Source of the DNA: Anniella stebbinsi
Lineage: Eukaryota > Chordata > Lepidosauria > Squamata > Anniellidae
Length of the DNA stretch: 64,000 bases
Direction: 5' to 3'
Assembly (NCBI GenBank): GCA_029215795.1
Contig: JARDYH010000004.1
Coordinates: 203,588,017 to 203,652,016, forward strand
Position 1 is the first letter of the stretch. Each line of letters opens with the position of its first letter. The notes under the pieces are model-generated. The model had not been told where the DNA came from. It saw nothing but the letters and a program-made list of their open reading frames with translations, and did no database searches. Below, in pieces: positions 31,350 through 41,984 of the stretch. Position numbers and translations under genes: made by a program.

Positions 31350-31486
31350 GAGATGGTGAATATGTGGCCCTTCAGACGTTGTTGGACTACAGTTCCCATC
31401 ATACCTCAGCACATGTTCTCAGGCTGATGGAATTTGTAGTCCAACAACATCTGGAGGTGGGCCACACATTCACCACCCCTGTTCTA
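31350..31486. mobile_element. Short palindromic MITE
   Basis: ATGTGGCCCTTCAGACGTTG, TTGGACTACAGTTCCCATCA is mirrored by TTGTAGTCCAACAACATCTG, GAGGTGGGCCACACAT. Related to the CCAACCTGG family, but with different termini. Confidence 0.7.
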
Positions 31487-31584
31487 ATATAAATTTGCCC
31501 TAAGGCCTCAATCCAAAGCAAACTCTGGATAAATAAACATAGGTTTGGGCTGAAATGTGATATGTCCCCCTGGTATGACTTAGC

Positions 31585-31692
31585 AGCATTTAGAGCACCA
31601 TCCTATGTATGTTTAGCTAAGAAAAAAAGCCCTACAACTTCCAGCATTCCCCAGCCAGCCATGTCTAAACATGCATAGGATTGTGCCCCTAA
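31585..31692. repeat. Palindromic repeat, family F
   Basis: ATCCTATGTATGTTTAGCTA, CTACAACTTCCAGCATTCC and the inverted TAAACATGCATAGGATTG at the end. Confidence 0.65.
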
Positions 31693-31857
31693 TTTTTGTT
31701 GTTGCTTGGCCTTTGGTGCAATGTTAATTTTAACTGACTTATCATCAGGCTTGTGCAATGCTTCTGTTGCTCCTCTTAATTAAGATGTGAACATGAGCTC
31801 CTGCCAGAAGTATGGAACTGATTTCTAGGCCCTTGCAAAGTTGATCTTCCTTCTCAC

Positions 31858-32220
31858 ATACAGAGCAGTCCTGTGCATGCTTACTGAGAAGTAAATCCTG
31901 TGGTGTTCAGTGTGGCTAGTATTCTCTAGTATGTATGCGTAGGAATGCAGCCTTAATAACCAAAAACATCATCTAAATGGCATGGCCTTTTTCTTTAGAT
32001 GGTCTAGACTCCAATCATTTACATGTCTACTCAGAAGTAAACCCCTTTAAGTTCATTTGGACCTATTCCCAGGCAAGAGGACATAGTATTGTAGCCCTGG
32101 TGCTGTTGCTCTCTAGGGCTGAAATCCTATAGCCACTTACCTGGGAACAAGCTCCATTGGATTCAATGAGACTTACTTCTGAAAAGACACACAAAGGATT
32201 GAATTCTAAGTATAATTTGC
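31858..32220. repeat. Cluster of three family D palindromic fragments
   Basis: Three abutting partial copies (about 31858-31955, 32010-32100, 32118-32210) with words such as ACTGAGAAGTAAATCC, CTACTCAGAAGTAAACCCC and CTTACCTGGGAACAAGCTCC..ATGAGACTTACTTCTGA. Confidence 0.55.
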
Positions 32221-32337
32221 TAGAAAGCTGGTACTGGGTTCCTGTTCAGGAAAGGTGGTTTGCCTTTTAGCCCTTTCAGCTCTTTAGACGCAATCTACAA
32301 ATGACAGGACAGTCATATGGTAACACTTGCCTTAAAT

Positions 32338-32456
32338 GGAGGCTGGTGAGTTTTAGTCTGTTCAGCACCTTGGATAGCTCCTTTGCAGTTCAGACTGGTT
32401 CAGACTGAAACCCAGAGTGGATTTACAGCCCCACTGAGATTGGTGCCACCAGCCTC
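32338..32456. mobile_element. Foldback element, family G (half copy)
   Basis: GGAGGCTGGTGAG at the left and CACCAGCCTC at the right. The body GTTCAGCACCTTGGATAGCT..CTGAAACCCAGAGTGGATTT matches the right arm of the fuller element at 37101-37293. Confidence 0.65.
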
Positions 32457-33332
32457 AACTGCGTCCCTCTTTTCAACAGCATGAATGCAGGCAGCCACGC
32501 CCTGGCAATTGCCAGGCATGTCTGGATGGGGACATCATGTTTATCCCCAATACTGCTATTTGTAGCTGTTCCAAGCAGTCACGACAGTTCTTGGTCAAAT
32601 GCTACAGTCCCTAGTTTCTCCAGGACTGGGCATTTGGCATATGCCGATTCTGGCTGGAAGCTGTTAGGACTGGCTGAGGCAACCTCAGCTGTTTCAGTCA
32701 CATGCTAAGCACTCTTGTTCATTTCATTTTGCAATTTTCTGAATGGTTTAAATGGTCCCTGTGACCCTAGGATAAATTTAGTCCCTTTCAGGATTTATAA
32801 GGTGTCTAATCTTGAATCAAGCTACATTTTGAATCAAGCTTATTTGCATGTTTGCAGCCTTCCCGAAACAATAATTTGTAGCTATGGGATGTCCTTAGAA
32901 TTTGCAACATCCCAGCCATTGCACTTTTAAAGTAAGTTCCTAGTCGTGTTGATTGCAGAAATGCCTGTGAATATCTATGTTGATTATTTCCTGATGCTAG
33001 AAATTCACAAAAAGGATTGGATAGTGCTGTTTTGTTTATTTAATATTTTTGTATCCCACCCTTTTTCAGTTCTGGGACACAACTGATCAAGAATTGTCTC
33101 AGATATTCCACAAGAGTGTGGAAAAAACATACCATTCACACAGTGACACATTTTCCCTATTAGCAAATCTGATAGCAGCTCTCTGTGTTCTTTTGAACCA
33201 TGCCCAACAGCAAACACAATATCCAGATTTGAAGTAGTTAAGTATCGGTGCTCACGCCTCAGTTTCTGAGAGGACAGAAATATTCACTATGCTTCATCAT
33301 TGTTTTAAGCTACCAGGCAATTGCCATAATGC

Positions 33333-33333
33333 A

Positions 33334-33364
<31 letters not shown>

Positions 33365-33372
33365 TATTATTA
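33333..33372. repeat. (ATT)n microsatellite
   Basis: About 13 ATT triplets with a single C interruption. Confidence 0.93.
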
Positions 33373-33843
33373 AATCCTGAGTCAGACTTCTGTAGAGTGC
33401 TGACTATTCCTCCAATCACTCCATGTAATCCCAGTCACTCTTCCACTCGTGCGGTACACATCACAAAGCAACATCAACAAAAAGTTTAAACTCTGCAGCA
33501 AAGATACCCAAACAAGAAGTCTATTGATATCTTTAACTCCTTTGGTATTTGCTGGAGCACAGTTCAACTACTCTCTGCATATTTTCTAGCCCAGATTACA
33601 CACTGCACATAATAAAAGGGTCACCTGACTTATTTATCAGCAGCACAATTATTAAAGGTTTTGTTCAGTTCCTCAAAGACGAGCAATTTAGGGAATGCAA
33701 GGGAGGTAACTCACTCCCTCTCTCCTATTTCAAATCATATGTGGCCGTTCTTCTGGAATCCTTATCTTTCTGGTTATTCTGAGGTTTTAAAAAGGTAACC
33801 ACAACAAATGCTCTTAAAATACATTGGTTTTGGGCAACCTAAT

Positions 33844-33883
33844 ATTGAATATATACAAGACCAGACTCTTGTATATATTCAAT
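33844..33883. repeat. Perfect 16-bp inverted repeat
   Basis: ATTGAATATATACAAG, an 8-base loop ACCAGACT, then CTTGTATATATTCAAT. It lies directly beside the antisense CR1 3' end. Confidence 0.85.
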
Positions 33884-33892
33884 ATATATATG

Positions 33893-34130
33893 GGCCCTGC
33901 TGGATCAGACCAAGGGTCCATCTAGTCCAGCATTTGGTTTACACATTGGCCAACCAGTTGTTGACCAGGAACCCACAAGCAGGACATGAGTACAACAGCA
34001 CTTTCCCACCCATATTCCCAGCAACTTGTGTATATAGGCATATTGCCTCTGACACTGGAGGTAGCATATAGCCATCAGCTGCAGTCATTGGTAGCCGGCT
34101 CTTCCATGAATTTGTCTGTGTTAATCTAAA
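33893..34130 (-). repeat. CR1 LINE 3' end, antisense
   Basis: GCCCTGCTGGATCAGACCAA, GGGTCCATCTAGTCCAGCAT and CTCTGACACTGGAGGTAGCA are the CR1 3' terminal block in reverse. The far side ends near the start of a CCATGAATTTGTCTGTG word. Confidence 0.8.
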
Positions 34131-34279
34131 GAGTGTCAGAGACACAGACAGTCCTGCTGCAGCAAGTAGGGCCTATACTGGCCAAGGTGTAGGTGCTGGG
34201 CCTGTTTGCTGCTACTTCCACAACCTGTTCTTTCTTTGGGAGTCATTTGAGAGATGCAGAATTCAGCCCTAGCTGCACG

Positions 34280-34835
34280 ACTGGACATAAATTTCAATGT
34301 AACTCAATGGGGCTTACTTCTGAGTAGACATGCATAGGATTGAGGTGTTTGTCAGCAGATAAGTTGTTCTGCTTAATTTGCCTTTCTTACTTTTAACTCA
34401 TTGTCCATCTTAATTCATTTGATTTTATTGATTAAGATGTCTGTTCCCTGCCCATCGGATAAATTCCCAGTGTGCCTTACAAAAATAAATTCATACCACA
34501 TTATTTATATATCACTCTGTTAAGCTACTCTATTTATCTGAAAGCTATGATAAGGATGTTTAGTTTAACTAAAGGAGCTCTCCCTTTAATTAGTCTTAAG
34601 ACATGCCTGAGAAACATGAAGACTGCACTTACAAAAGTGCACAATCTCTGATCCCACTAATACCAGACTGGCACAGACTGCTTTATATTCATAAAGAAGA
34701 GTAATTCTGCACATGCTTAGAGGCAGGGCCTTCTGTGCAGTTTGGTCCTAGGCATGTTGACTCAAAGTTAAATCTCACTTATTACAATGGTTCTTACTCC
34801 CAAGTAAGTGCATATAGGGTTGCAATCTCACTATT
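34280..34835. repeat. Family D fragments
   Basis: TCAATGGGGCTTACTTCTGA, GTAGACATGCATAGGATTGA (34295-34342) is the right arm of the family. A second, more decayed copy spans about 34705-34830 (ATTACAATGGTTCTTACTCC). Between them (34400-34500) is a reverse retroposon-tail-like word TTCCCTGCCCATCGG. Confidence 0.5.
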
Positions 34836-34867
34836 CCTCCAGATGTCCTGCAGCTAAGCCTCTTGGG

Positions 34868-35182
34868 TAGGGTGAGCATTTGGAAAGGAGGACAGGGCTC
34901 CTATCTCTTTAACAGTTGTACAGCAAAGGGAATTTCAGCAGGTGTCATTTGTATACATGCAGCACCTGGTGGAATTCTCTCTTCATCACAACAGTTAAAG
35001 CTGCAGGAGCCCTCTTTTGTATCTGGCCAAGAAAGCTGGGCTACTGCAGCTTTAACTGTTGCGATGAAGAGGGAATTTCATCAGATGCTGCATGCATACA
35101 AATGACACCTACTGAAATTCCCTTTTCTATACAGCTGTTAAAGAGACAGGAGCCCTGTCCTCCTTTTCATATAGTCATCCTA
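34868..35182. mobile_element. 315-bp hAT MITE, variant subfamily
   Basis: Left TAGGGTGAGCATTTGGAAAG, right TTTTCATATAGTCATCCTA, with GGACAGGGCTCCTATCTCTT and its complement in the arms. This variant resembles the fragment at 4409 (GGAGGACAGGGCTCC) more than the copies at 7632 and 11363. No target duplication is readable, so the copy is older. Confidence 0.82.
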
Positions 35183-35189
35183 GAGTTCC

Positions 35190-36240
35190 ATCACACCTAA
35201 TTTTCCCCCTTGGTTTGCCTCCACATTTTGTTTACCTCTGATGCATAAGTGCATGAAGCTTATGATCCCTTTCACCTGAATAGTTGCTCCTTCGGTCGTT
35301 TGCGCTTCCATTCCACTCCACCCCACCCCTTCTCTTTCTCCCTCAAGTCAGGTCCTGTCAGATGAGCACTTCAACCAGACCGCCTTTCAGCTAAGCAAAA
35401 ATAGAACAACCCTTTAGTCTGGCTCTTTGGGGGCATCAAGGGTTTACAATCCTGTCTCTGTAGAGATTCAGGCACTGTATGATTTTTTAAAATGCTTTTG
35501 AGCCTGGGATGCAAGGTTTGGGTTTTATATTGAGGCTTGGAGCCGGCTGCTGGGAGAGATCGCTTTTCCCTACCAGGACCTGATGCAATCCATTCAAGCC
35601 AACAGCAAGACTCCCATCACAGCACACACACCCAATTCCTTTAAAACTACAGGAAGGCTTAAGGGCGCATTAAATGTGCTTAGAGAAAACAATCCAATCT
35701 TTTAGCATTCTAGGAAAAACAAAAAAGGCTGGGGAAGAGGCAGGGTGTCAACAGGATATGCATGGCATCATGTGAGTACCGTGCTGCAAATCCACACACC
35801 AGGCATGGTGAGAGTGATGGAGCTCCTACTCTTGGGCAAAACCCTGCTAGGATGCCTGATTCGTCCCATGAAACCCCTCAAATCACTGAGAGGAGTGGAG
35901 CAGGGGCATTTAGTTATAATTAAAATTCCATTCCAGCATATGATTCCAAAATAGTATCATTCTACAAATTCTTTCATTAGGCCCTAATGCGTTACAGTTG
36001 CTATGTTAGCAATTCCTTAGCTAAGGCTAAATCCATAGGGGAGGGAGGGACGGAACCCCTGCTACAACTGAAGAGCTTATTATAAATCAACTACGTTATA
36101 TGCATTTGATTCTAAACATATTTGCCCCGGCAAAATCGCTGTTTTTACTACGGTTGTCACTCGACGGTATTTTCTGACACACACACACACACGTCCCTAA
36201 TCGCTGCAGATCTGCCAGAGCTTACTGTGTGTGAAAGGAG
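35190..36240. other. Intergenic, unique-looking, no gene recognised
   Basis: Moderate-complexity sequence with no recognised repeat. It begins a roughly 10-kb region with fewer mobile elements leading up to the LEF1 promoter. A short (AC)n run is at 36176-36191. Confidence 0.4.
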
Positions 36241-36243
36241 GCT

Positions 36244-36264
36244 CCCTAATTAGAGGATTAATCC
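36244..36264. promoter_or_regulatory. Candidate homeodomain/OTX-type sites
   Basis: CCTAATTAG (TAATTA core) is followed by the palindrome GGATTAATCC at 36255-36264. The latter is the known head-to-head recognition site for bicoid/OTX/PITX-class homeodomains (P3 type). It lies in repeat-free sequence, but the function is inferred from motif alone. Confidence 0.35.
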
Positions 36265-36350
36265 GGAGGCCGTTTTGCGCTCTCCCGCTCTCTTTTTCGC
36301 TCCTCAGTGTATGGCTGTTATGATGAAGGTTTTTGCAGTGAGTCATGGGC

Positions 36351-36368
36351 GGGGGGGGGGGGGGGGGG
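36351..36368. repeat. Poly-G run
   Basis: Eighteen uninterrupted G within GGGCGGGG..GGAGGGG. It could form a quadruplex and is a likely sequencing-length-uncertain site. Confidence 0.85.
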
Positions 36369-36829
36369 AGGGGAAGCAAAGCCATAATAATAATAATAAA
36401 CCCTTCTTCTCATCAGCGCCTTTGTTCCAACTGTTTCAGCTGGAGAAAAGAGACGTGCGAGGCGCAGAGTTGTTGCTAAAATAATATTGACAGTGGAAGC
36501 TATTGAGCTACTCGGAGTGCAAATGCAGAGCGAGTCCTTCTCAAAAAATTGCCAACATGCCAAACAGAAATCTGGAAAAGGGGGGAGCGGATCGTTTCCG
36601 CCGATTGCTTTTATTTTGACACCGAGCTCCCACCCAAGTCTGTTGAGGGTCTGGAATGTGTCCAGACTTAGGTGTGTATGGAATGGGGGTCCTTCCCTCC
36701 CCCTCTTCTTCTTACTGTTATTACTATTCTTATTCTTTTCTTTCAATTCGCATTTCAGATCCAACTCCCCAAACTCTTTGATCTTTGTGTCTGTCTCCTT
36801 ACCCGGAAGAGAACCCTCGCCTGCTCAGC

Positions 36830-37100
36830 TGGGAGCTTTGCGCACACGTGGAAAACCTGGCGCGGCTCCATGTTCTCGCCAAATTTAGTCACACAAAGGG
36901 GCCAGAAAGGGGAAGAAAAAGAGGATGAAAGAGCCGGCGGGACATCAAAGGGAGCCGCCGCTCCGCCCCTGCGCGCCCCCTAACCCCGCCTTCTGCCTAT
37001 ATAAGGGCAGGATCGCCGCGGCGGCCTTTTCTCACGCAACAGTCAACTCCGCTTTGGCTGAGCCCCCTCCTTGGCGATTCTCTGCAATCAATTTTGCAGG
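36830..37100 (+). promoter_or_regulatory. Isolated TATA/GC-box promoter-like block
   Basis: CpG-rich stretch with a GC box CTCCGCCCCTG (about 36961), a strong TATA box TATATAAG at 36998-37005, and a pyrimidine-rich initiator-like TTTTCTCACG about 30-35 bp downstream. No coding exon can be recognised downstream. The block lies about 8.1 kb upstream of the LEF1 start codon on the same strand. It could drive a non-coding transcript or a distal LEF1 first exon. Confidence 0.45.
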
Positions 37101-37293
37101 GGAGGCTGGTGGCTCCGTTGTCAGTGGGGCTGTGAATCCGCTCTAGGTTTCAGTCAGAACTCTAAAGGAGCTGTCCAAAGTGCTGAACCCCTCGCCCCAC
37201 AGATGGGTTCAGCACCTTGAACAGCTCCTTTAGAGTTCTGACTGAAACCCAAAGCGGATTCACAGCCCCACTGACATCGAAGTCACCAGCCAC
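37101..37293. mobile_element. 193-bp foldback element, family G
   Basis: GGAGGCTGGTGGC, GTCAGTGGGGCTGTGAATCC and TTTCAGTCAGAACTCTAAAG on the left are mirrored by CTTTAGAGTTCTGACTGAAA, GGATTCACAGCCCCACTGAC on the right. The loop is at GAACCCCTCGCCCCACAGATG. Arms of about 88 bp pair almost perfectly. It lies directly downstream of the TATA block. Confidence 0.85.
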
Positions 37294-37299
37294 CGCTAC

Positions 37300-38550
37300 A
37301 GTTTTTGTTTACTTTCCTCTCTCTTCACTTCCCCCAATTACATTTCTTTTTCTTATCTTTCTGTTCCCGCCGTCTTATTATTTCAACCTTTGGGGGATCC
37401 TTCAGTCCCGGTTTGTTTTTCGTAAAGTAGGGCTGAGTCAGTCTCCGACCATGGCTGCAGCCTTCTGTGCGCTTACACGCGAGTTAGCTCCACAGGAACA
37501 CGGTCGCGCCCGAGTAAAATGTGCCCAGGTTCCAGATCTAAGCACTGGACTCCTAAATCACGTTGACGAGAGATTGGGTTTCATAGAAAGCAGTTGGACT
37601 TACTTCCTAGAAGACGAGCTTAGAAGAGACTTGCTGCCAACGTGTTTCAGGATTGCCGGGGGGGGGGGCGAATTTTAAAAATAGTTATGCTGCTTTTCTG
37701 AAATCCATACACACAAGGCTCAAAGCAGGGACAGTCCCCGAACCTATTTGTAATGATCCTGGGTGGGTGTGCAGCGATAAGAGAATGCTTCTTTCTAGGC
37801 ATCTCCAGCGTTGCCTCGCCCTTGCTGCCTTCTCCCACATAGCTGGGATTTCGGGGCGGGGCATCGAAGTAACTTTTAGCGCCGGTACCTCTCTAGTGGA
37901 GACATGAATTTCCCCTGCGCGCATTTATTTCTCTCCTTGCCTCTCCTTCTGCGAATTTCATTTGTTAGCCCGGCTATGTTCAACTTGTTCTTGTTGATGC
38001 TCCAACTTTTGTGTCTGTGTGCTGTTGCTTTACAGCCCGCAGTTCGACTGTGACTAAGGCTGCGATCCCGCACACACTTACGTGAGACTTGCGTCTGAAT
38101 AAACTTGCGTATCCTAAATTTGCTCGTTCAGAAATAAGAAGCATTGAAGTCAAGGGCGGTGAACTTCCAGCGGAAGTTAAGTCCTGTTCGATCCCACCCC
38201 TTCACCTGATGGGGTTTACTCGGCTGGATCAGGATAAAGTTTCGCTATATCTGATCAGCTCGTTTCAATTTCAAATAGATCTTCCTTAGTCTGTTTTTTT
38301 CTTTTCTTTAAGGCTCTCAAGACCAGGGGCATCCTGACCCGAGATTGTTAATAATTACTTAGGATGATATGGCATGAGCGCTTGAGTCAATCCACCCACG
38401 TCATGAAGAATCTGATGGGAAGTAAAGGCAGTGAAATGATATCAACGTCGCTTGTTTTGCCTAGTTCATTTGAGGTGGGGGATAATCTAAATTCGCTTGC
38501 ATGCCTATCTGTATTCCTGCTCTGATGCCCCACCAACTGCAGATTACGGT
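37300..38550. other. Unique, moderately CpG-rich, no gene recognised
   Basis: Contains a GC box GGGGCGGGG at about 37853 and scattered CpGs. The open frame at 37217-37678 starts inside the foldback and has no family motif. I do not call a gene. Confidence 0.4.
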
Positions 38551-38559
38551 AGACAATGT

Positions 38560-38808
38560 ATAAGAACATAAGAAGCGCCATGATGGATCAGACCGTGGGT
38601 CCATCTAGTCCAGCACTCTATTCACACAGTGGCCAACCATCTGTCGACCAGGGACCAACAAAGAAGGACATGGTGCAACAGCACCCTCCCACCCAGGTTC
38701 CCCAGCAACTGGTGCACACAGGCTTACTGCCTCGGATACTGGAGGTAGCACATAACCATCAGGGCTAGTAGCCATTGATAGCCTCTCCTCCAGGAATTTA
38801 TATGCATA
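38560..38808 (-). repeat. CR1 LINE 3' end, antisense
   Basis: Begins AAGAACATAAGAAGCGCCAT, GATGGATCAGACCGTGGGTC and continues through CGGATACTGGAGGTAGCAC to a CTCCAGGAATTTATATGC word. This is the inverted 3' terminus of CR1, 5'-truncated. Confidence 0.85.
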
Positions 38809-38984
38809 TCTCAAGAACGTCCCAATAATCTGCTTTATGCTCTGTCTGTTTCAACCCATTCATTCAGACAAACACTATTCAATGGTAGTGGTGGTGGGAG
38901 AGCGAGTTAAGATACACCAGAAGTCTGCCAAAACCCATGATGCACTACTGTACAATTCGATGCGTGTTTTTGGGAGGTAAGACT

Positions 38985-39420
38985 CCAAGTGTTCATCCGA
39001 TCCTACAGACACTTAGTTGGTAGTAAGAAGCCCCATTAAACACAATGGGGCTTTATTGTGAGTAAATGCACACAGGGTTGTACTGTAAGGTTGCAATCCC
39101 AAACAGACTACCTAGGAAGTAAATAGCAGTAGGGTTCAATTCTATGTAAACCGGATTGCGTTGTAAATCAGGTTCAGCCTGATCCTTTAGATTCAACGTA
39201 AGTCCTAAGCAGTTCTGCATAGAAGAGGCTGCAATCCTAGGTACACTTGGAAGAAAATTGAATTCAACGGGACTTCCTTCCAAGAAAAGATTAATATTTT
39301 CAAGCTGAAACTCAAACTTTCTTGGGTGCTTTGGGCATCATGCTTGCTCAGATTAAGTCCCATTGAGTGAAATGGTGTTTACACCCAGGTAAGTGGGCAT
39401 AGAATTACAGATGGAATTGA
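38985..39420. repeat. Cluster of family D palindromic fragments
   Basis: At least three pieces: AAGCCCCATTAAACACAATG, GGGCTTTATTGTGAGTAAAT (39030-39070), GCAATCCTAGGTACACTTGG..CAACGGGACTTCC (39230-39280) and AAGTCCCATTGAGTGAAATGG (39355-39376). Confidence 0.55.
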
Positions 39421-39567
39421 ACAGGCTTCATCAGAAGGTTAAATCCGGTTTGCACGTGCTGGCGGGGCATTAGCGTTTATACTTCGACCTAATTATTTCC
39501 CTTACTCCTGAATTTCCCCACTTTCCTAACCTCTGCTGAGGGCTTGACCCCCGTACTTTTTATATTC

Positions 39568-39709
39568 AGCTTTTCCCCCAGCCCTGGTGCGCTCCAGCTG
39601 TGTCAGATTACAAACCCCATCACCCCCACCCCACACAGCCAACTTGGAAGGGGAAGGGGATATGTAGTCCAGCACACCTGGAGGGCGCCAGGTTGGGGGA
39701 AAGCTAAAG
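39568..39709. mobile_element. Short palindromic MITE (CCAACCTGG family)
   Basis: CAGCTTTTCCCCCAGCCCTG, GTGCGCTCCAGCTGTG on the left is mirrored by CACCTGGAGGGCGCCAGG and TTGGGGGAAAGCT on the right. Confidence 0.7.
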
Positions 39710-40019
39710 AAACAGACTCCCGTCTGCTCTTTAAGCCGTCCACCCTATGAACTCCAGAGCCCTCCTGACAGCCTCGCGTTGTCTCCAGTCAAATCTGGCG
39801 TTGGAGTTGAGGTTTTCCTGAGTTTATCCTCTTGTCATAAATCATTAAGCTTCTCGACTCCCACCGGCTTCCCCCCCCCTCTCTCTTTAAAGGACTCCCC
39901 GGGGGGGGGGGTAAAATGGGAAAACCTCCAGCCCACATGAAAGGGATGCGGGGATCCTTTTTGCCTCAAGTTAAAAGACAAAACAAAACGGGGAGTGGGG
40001 GAGGTACGCAGCTCCTTTC

Positions 40020-40610
40020 CCTTTAATTAAACACACAGTTTATTTTGCTAGAGACTAATTTGGCAGGGCATTGCTGCTGCTCCGACTTTAGCCCCTCTGG
40101 CTACCAGGAAAAGAAGGGGCATCTCTGCAACCTGGCGGAACTGTGCGCAACATGCCTCGACTTTTCCAGCGATTCCTTTTATTTAACATCAAGAGTGCGT
40201 CTTTTGCAAAGAGGGCGGCGGTGGTAGTGGTGATGGAAAGGGGAAAGCATGTTTACCAGCCGATAGCTACGTAGGCTGATAGAAGAGGGGGGGAATAATG
40301 GATTTAGGGCAAATTTCAGAAACAGGCACAAATCCTTCCCTAATTGTTTTATTAGAGGGATCAGATTAATACTAAACCTCCATGTGAACAGTACTCCCCG
40401 GAGACAGCTTCTCTTCTCCCCGCACCCTCCTCCGGGGTCCAGGAACAGTAAACACCACCAAAATTGACACAAATCTCGTTGGAACTGGAAAGGATTTCAC
40501 AACCCTTCCTCGATTTTTTTTAATGGCAATTCCAATCGATTAGACACATGCTAATTGGCAGCCCAAATACTAATCGTTATGACAGCTAATAGAGTTCGAT
40601 GATGATGATG
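40020..40610. promoter_or_regulatory. Candidate conserved enhancer with clustered TAAT cores
   Basis: Repeat-free block about 4.5-5.1 kb upstream of the LEF1 start. It contains TTTAATTAAAC (about 40023), GACTAATTTGG, CCTAATTGTTTTATTAG (about 40341), GATTAATAC, GCTAATTGGC (about 40551), ACTAATCG and TGACAGCTAATAG (about 40580). This density of homeodomain cores, plus a TGACAG (MEIS/TGIF-type) word next to a TAAT, is what vertebrate developmental enhancers look like. Motif-based inference only. Confidence 0.35.
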
Positions 40611-40631
40611 ATGAAGAAGAAGAAGAAGAAA
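40598..40631. repeat. (GAT)n(GAA)n microsatellite
   Basis: GATGATGATGATGATGAAGA then further GAA triplets. Confidence 0.9.
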
Positions 40632-41159
40632 CAGAAACACAATGCCTTTCTTTCCTGGGTTATTATATTGGCTGCTAGTTATTAGGAAGATTTCTCATGA
40701 AAAGATCTTTAAATATGTCATTTCTTCCAAGGGTCAGCCTCTCCACGACCCCACCTCCCGCTTTACTTACCCCAACACACTCTACGCGGCAATATATAAA
40801 CAGCAACACGCTAAAATCATATACGCCTATTAAAGAAAATCCTTAGCTTGTCTAAAGGGGCTTGGTTGGTTTTTCCTAAACGGGAAGATCTCCCTGCTAG
40901 AACACATCAAGTGGGACCTCCTTTTACGGCTGCACTAATTCTTTCTCCTCCGCCCTTCAGCGGTTCCCATTAGGTAGTTCAAACTACAATAATCTCGAGG
41001 GCAATGTGCAGGCGAGAATCCCAACAATTAACATGCAGGGAGAAATAGGATTCGAATTAGGCAGAACAAGATCAAAACTTCACCACTCGTCCTTGAAACT
41101 TCTTGAGGTTCCAGCAAAGAGAGGGGCATGAGTAGACCACAGAGATACTTGCCAAACAC

Positions 41160-41540
41160 ACATTTAGGTGGCAGTCAGACCCATTTGTTTGAATGGAACT
41201 TGCTTCCGGGACAAATATGCTTGCAGCCCTGTCTGATTCATTTGTGCTCAGCACCAATTTCTAATGGAGAACTTACTTCCAAGTCAGACTTCAGTCCTAT
41301 AGGCACTTGGGAACACCGCCCCGCGTTCAACTCTCTTCACGTAAGATAGGCTTACCTTCAGGCTGTGTTTCCACGCGCAAACACGTGCCTCCTTGAATAC
41401 GGAGCAACTTGCTTCTGAGTAAATACGGATAGGAACAGCCTGCGAGTATTGCAGCACAATCCTAGCCATGTTTATTCAGAGGGAAGTCCCAATGTATTCA
41501 ATGGAGCTTGTTCTAAGATAGGTGCGCATGGGGTACCTCA
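41160..41540. repeat. Family D palindromic fragments
   Basis: CCATTTGTTTGAATGGAACT..GCAGCCCTGTCTG (41180-41235), TTCTAATGGAGAACTTACTTCC (split) near 41260, and CTTGCTTCTGAGTAAATACG..GAAGTCCCAATGTATTCAATGG (41408-41505, split). Confidence 0.5.
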
Positions 41541-41984
41541 CACTTCCAGTGGGTCTCTCCCCGCCCCATGTGTTTACGCGAAACAAAACGGGGTGTGAGC
41601 GCGATATTCTTTAGGCAATGCACTTGCTTCGAGCTAACATCGGAGTGTTTCGTTTCTCTCTTCTCCCTCCTACTTTTCTGGTCGATTTTGTTCCTCAGCT
41701 CAGCCGAATCTTGGTTATAGGTAGGAGAAGGGAAATGATGTCATGAAAATATTCCACATTTGCTTGTTTCACCTCAACTTTTAAATAGCTTCGTTACAAG
41801 AAAATGTGTGTCTCACCCCCGCCCTCAAATGGGTCGTGGCAGGCGTCAAAAACGTTCTTCTTAGAAAACGGATTAAGGAGCGGGGACTATACATTTACCT
41901 ACCATGTTTCTGTTGCTCCGTGTTCCTCTGATGGAGCTTGATTAAAATAAACAACAAACACTTACATACAAAATAAGACTGCTG

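Noticed and set aside
36318..36888. Frames of 133 and 148 codons on both strands
   Set aside because: They pass through poly-G and triplet repeats, have no homology I recognise, and are open on both strands through base composition.
37217..37678. 153-codon + frame near the orphan promoter
   Set aside because: Begins within the foldback arm, no recognisable domain, weak context. The foldback origin explains the early part.
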